In this document: piece by piece, positions 30,001-30,144 of the stretch
Layout: each line of letters starts with the position of its first letter
How positions within the stretch are numbered: position 1 is the first letter of the stretch
Source of the DNA: JAAOYC01 sp036481345
GTDB lineage: Archaea; Nanobdellota; Nanobdellia; Woesearchaeales; WJKL01
Direction of reading: 5' to 3'
Assembly: GCA_036481345.1 (NCBI GenBank)
Contig: JAZGHU010000035.1
Location: 1-30,144 of the forward strand
DNA: 30,144 bases
Notes under the pieces: model-generated
What the model was told of the DNA's origin: nothing
Database searches by the model: none
Seen by the model: the letters and a program-made list of their open reading frames with translations, nothing else
Translations under genes and position numbers: made by a program

Positions 30001-30144
30001 TTGTATTTATGATTGTTGTATTGTAGTTTGTTGAGTTTATGATTATTGAATTGACAATGACTGAATTAACTTTTATAGAGTCATTTATTGTTGAATTTGT
30101 TTCATTTGTGTTGTTGATTGTGCTATTGTAGTTAGTTGAATTTA
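27086..30144 (-). CDS. Giant surface protein: pentad-repeat solenoid, TSP1-like and Cys-rich modules, membrane anchor (N-terminus off the right edge)
   Basis: The frame is open to the window edge (about 1019 codons). From N to C: a long solenoid with 5-residue periodicity, roughly x-[ND]-[ST]-x-[ILV], to about 28800; a Cys-rich CGNAVCE...CTVDCGTC module; a polyproline linker; a thrombospondin type 1-like module (EEWNCTEWSACLPNGTQERY, about 28418-28588); a GIDCGGSYCTPC module; a hydrophobic region; and a clear membrane helix (FVLGAIIAAVLLAVGVQQLY, about 27965-28030). After this come about 290 very basic, helical cytoplasmic residues ending NALKQGRSRAEIKSSLIKKG. It is a type I surface protein, probably an adhesin or host-contact protein; that role is inferred. 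Its T-rich 3' end lies 36 nt from the methylthiotransferase promoter region. Confidence 0.8.
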   Translation of the reverse strand, partial: NSTNYNSTINNTNETNSTINDSIKVNSVIVNSIIINSTNYNTTIINTNETNSTINDSIKINSVIINSVITNSFNNNTYLENVTEEDSNITNSTKINSTIINSNITDSINYNTYLENVTEEDSSINDSTKIDSTIIDSTIVNSINYNSYLDNVTETNSSINDSTKIDSTIINSNIINSINYNTYLDNVTETNSQINGSLKFNCSITNGTIIDSINYNCILIDTVEIDSRINDSTVINSTINDTIIRFSNINDSDIQNDSTIDNSLLIDTFVEDSTLDNVTADNCTIINSVLSDTTCIDSYIDGSSGGGWVIDPSNVTNSVCTIGPCIVIDSNVSDSTVATSTIHDSTFRNGSLTGTIVNNSIKIENTLTNSNVTNSTNYDSTLTNVNETNSFINDSTVSNGVVSNSTIVDTNTLILGGNTGVNNIDVYNANITSSNVYSGNLTYLGDPYNIPSGSLTSPWSLLNIYARCGNAVCESSATQCGTTNNYPECTVDCGTCPIPPPPPSPSRGGGGITPSSRGSICGEEWNCTEWSACLPNGTQERYCWDKNRCDQQYNERIITYVNVSNEPNSARPCDFTGCSDGIQNYEEEGIDCGGSYCTPCEEVPFVFGKTIWEDIVEYATFKFFPSLGVPFVLLGKGVSAMYGGFTEFIANTYWPWSKQVISYTFGKIQENAPVLWDAIKFASEKTWQGITIAAKATGSFIKNNAFVLGAIIAAVLLAVGVQQLYTFAAPKIQKQAALRKQESIRNKRARTARIARAERNKIVGAARERDNLNRLRREKEKAEAAEEARKAARARYRKLKLKQSIIDTEKAIARPFKKIGRGITRTDEAIKQGLVNTGRAIKRGVVNTEETLVEPIKQVPRKIKQEVVEVGEAIEDTFQTGKRRIKKGFIVSGAAIAAVLRLGKRKVKKGAAKVKETGEEQRKGIQARIRRARVEDAKKARGKAISDGAKAAKIKHEKAKEAYQDALNNYITNALKQGRSRAEIKSSLIKKGWPKKFAEQYADRVIDIAELKGKGIEF
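29492..30144 (-). repeat. 105-bp tandem repeats encoding 35-residue units
   Basis: Units begin with codons ending at 30121, 30016, 29911, 29806, 29701, 29596 and about 29491, exactly 105 bp apart. A typical unit starts YLDNVTETNSSINDSTKID and ends INYNT. The central three copies are most alike, and copies diverge toward 29492. The array runs off the window. Confidence 0.8.

Noticed and set aside
29492..30144. CRISPR array
   Set aside because: The 105-bp units are contiguous, divergent and in frame; they encode a repeat protein and have no constant repeat with unique spacers.

Overview
The window is AT-rich archaeal chromosome, most likely from a small-genome DPANN archaeon of the Woesearchaeota/Pacearchaeota kind. 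Several archaeal hallmarks are present: Nop10, aIF2-alpha, aIF1A, eS27, eL42, eL37, eS8, an LSm protein, a GINS51 subunit, a PAC2 protein, an archaeal-type S-layer gene and a class II tRNA-Leu with a probable intron. Small membrane or surface orphans are common, which also fits DPANN. The phylum is inferred; no rRNA is in the window.

Layout. 1-3282 (minus): the conserved archaeal information cluster GINS51 - eL42 - eS27 - aIF2-alpha // Nop10 - PAC2 (cut by the left edge), split by a plus-strand membrane-bound winged-helix gene flanked by hairpins. 3379-4578: a radical SAM enzyme. 4571-7624 (minus): a miniature S-layer paralogue and the full S-layer gene, which has a terminator and a long leader. 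7880-8368: no gene seen. 8376-9000 (minus): tRNA-Leu(UAG), eL37 and LSm. 9139-10207: eS8 and an orphan. 10204-13128 (minus): a 974-residue family B DNA polymerase-like protein with intact exonuclease motifs but substituted polymerase motifs. 13340-15398: a deoxyribosyltransferase-like/cytidine deaminase fusion and a GT4 glycosyltransferase. 15405-18774: a lipoprotein, five small membrane or proline-rich orphans, LspA and a low-molecular-weight phosphatase. 18792-23465: two orphans, dCMP deaminase, aIF1A, an RDD protein, SppA and a coiled-coil protein. 23484-27049 (minus): a membrane-anchored relative of the lipoprotein, phosphohexomutase, cytidylyltransferase and a MiaB-type methylthiotransferase. 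27086-30144 (minus): the C-terminal part of a very large repeat-rich surface protein cut by the right edge.

Themes. About 19 genes have a TATA-like octamer centred 24-29 nt upstream of the start codon, which predicts leaderless mRNAs. A second set (S-layer, lipoprotein, 148-aa anchored protein, LSm, 87-aa basic protein, deaminase fusion) has short or long leaders with a GGTG-type Shine-Dalgarno. The cell-envelope content is high: two S-layer-type proteins, a repeat adhesin, a lipoprotein with LspA, SppA, RDD, a glycosyltransferase and several small membrane proteins. The intergenic regions carry many near-perfect palindromes, some abutting promoters. The most unusual item is the exonuclease-intact, palm-degenerate PolB homologue.
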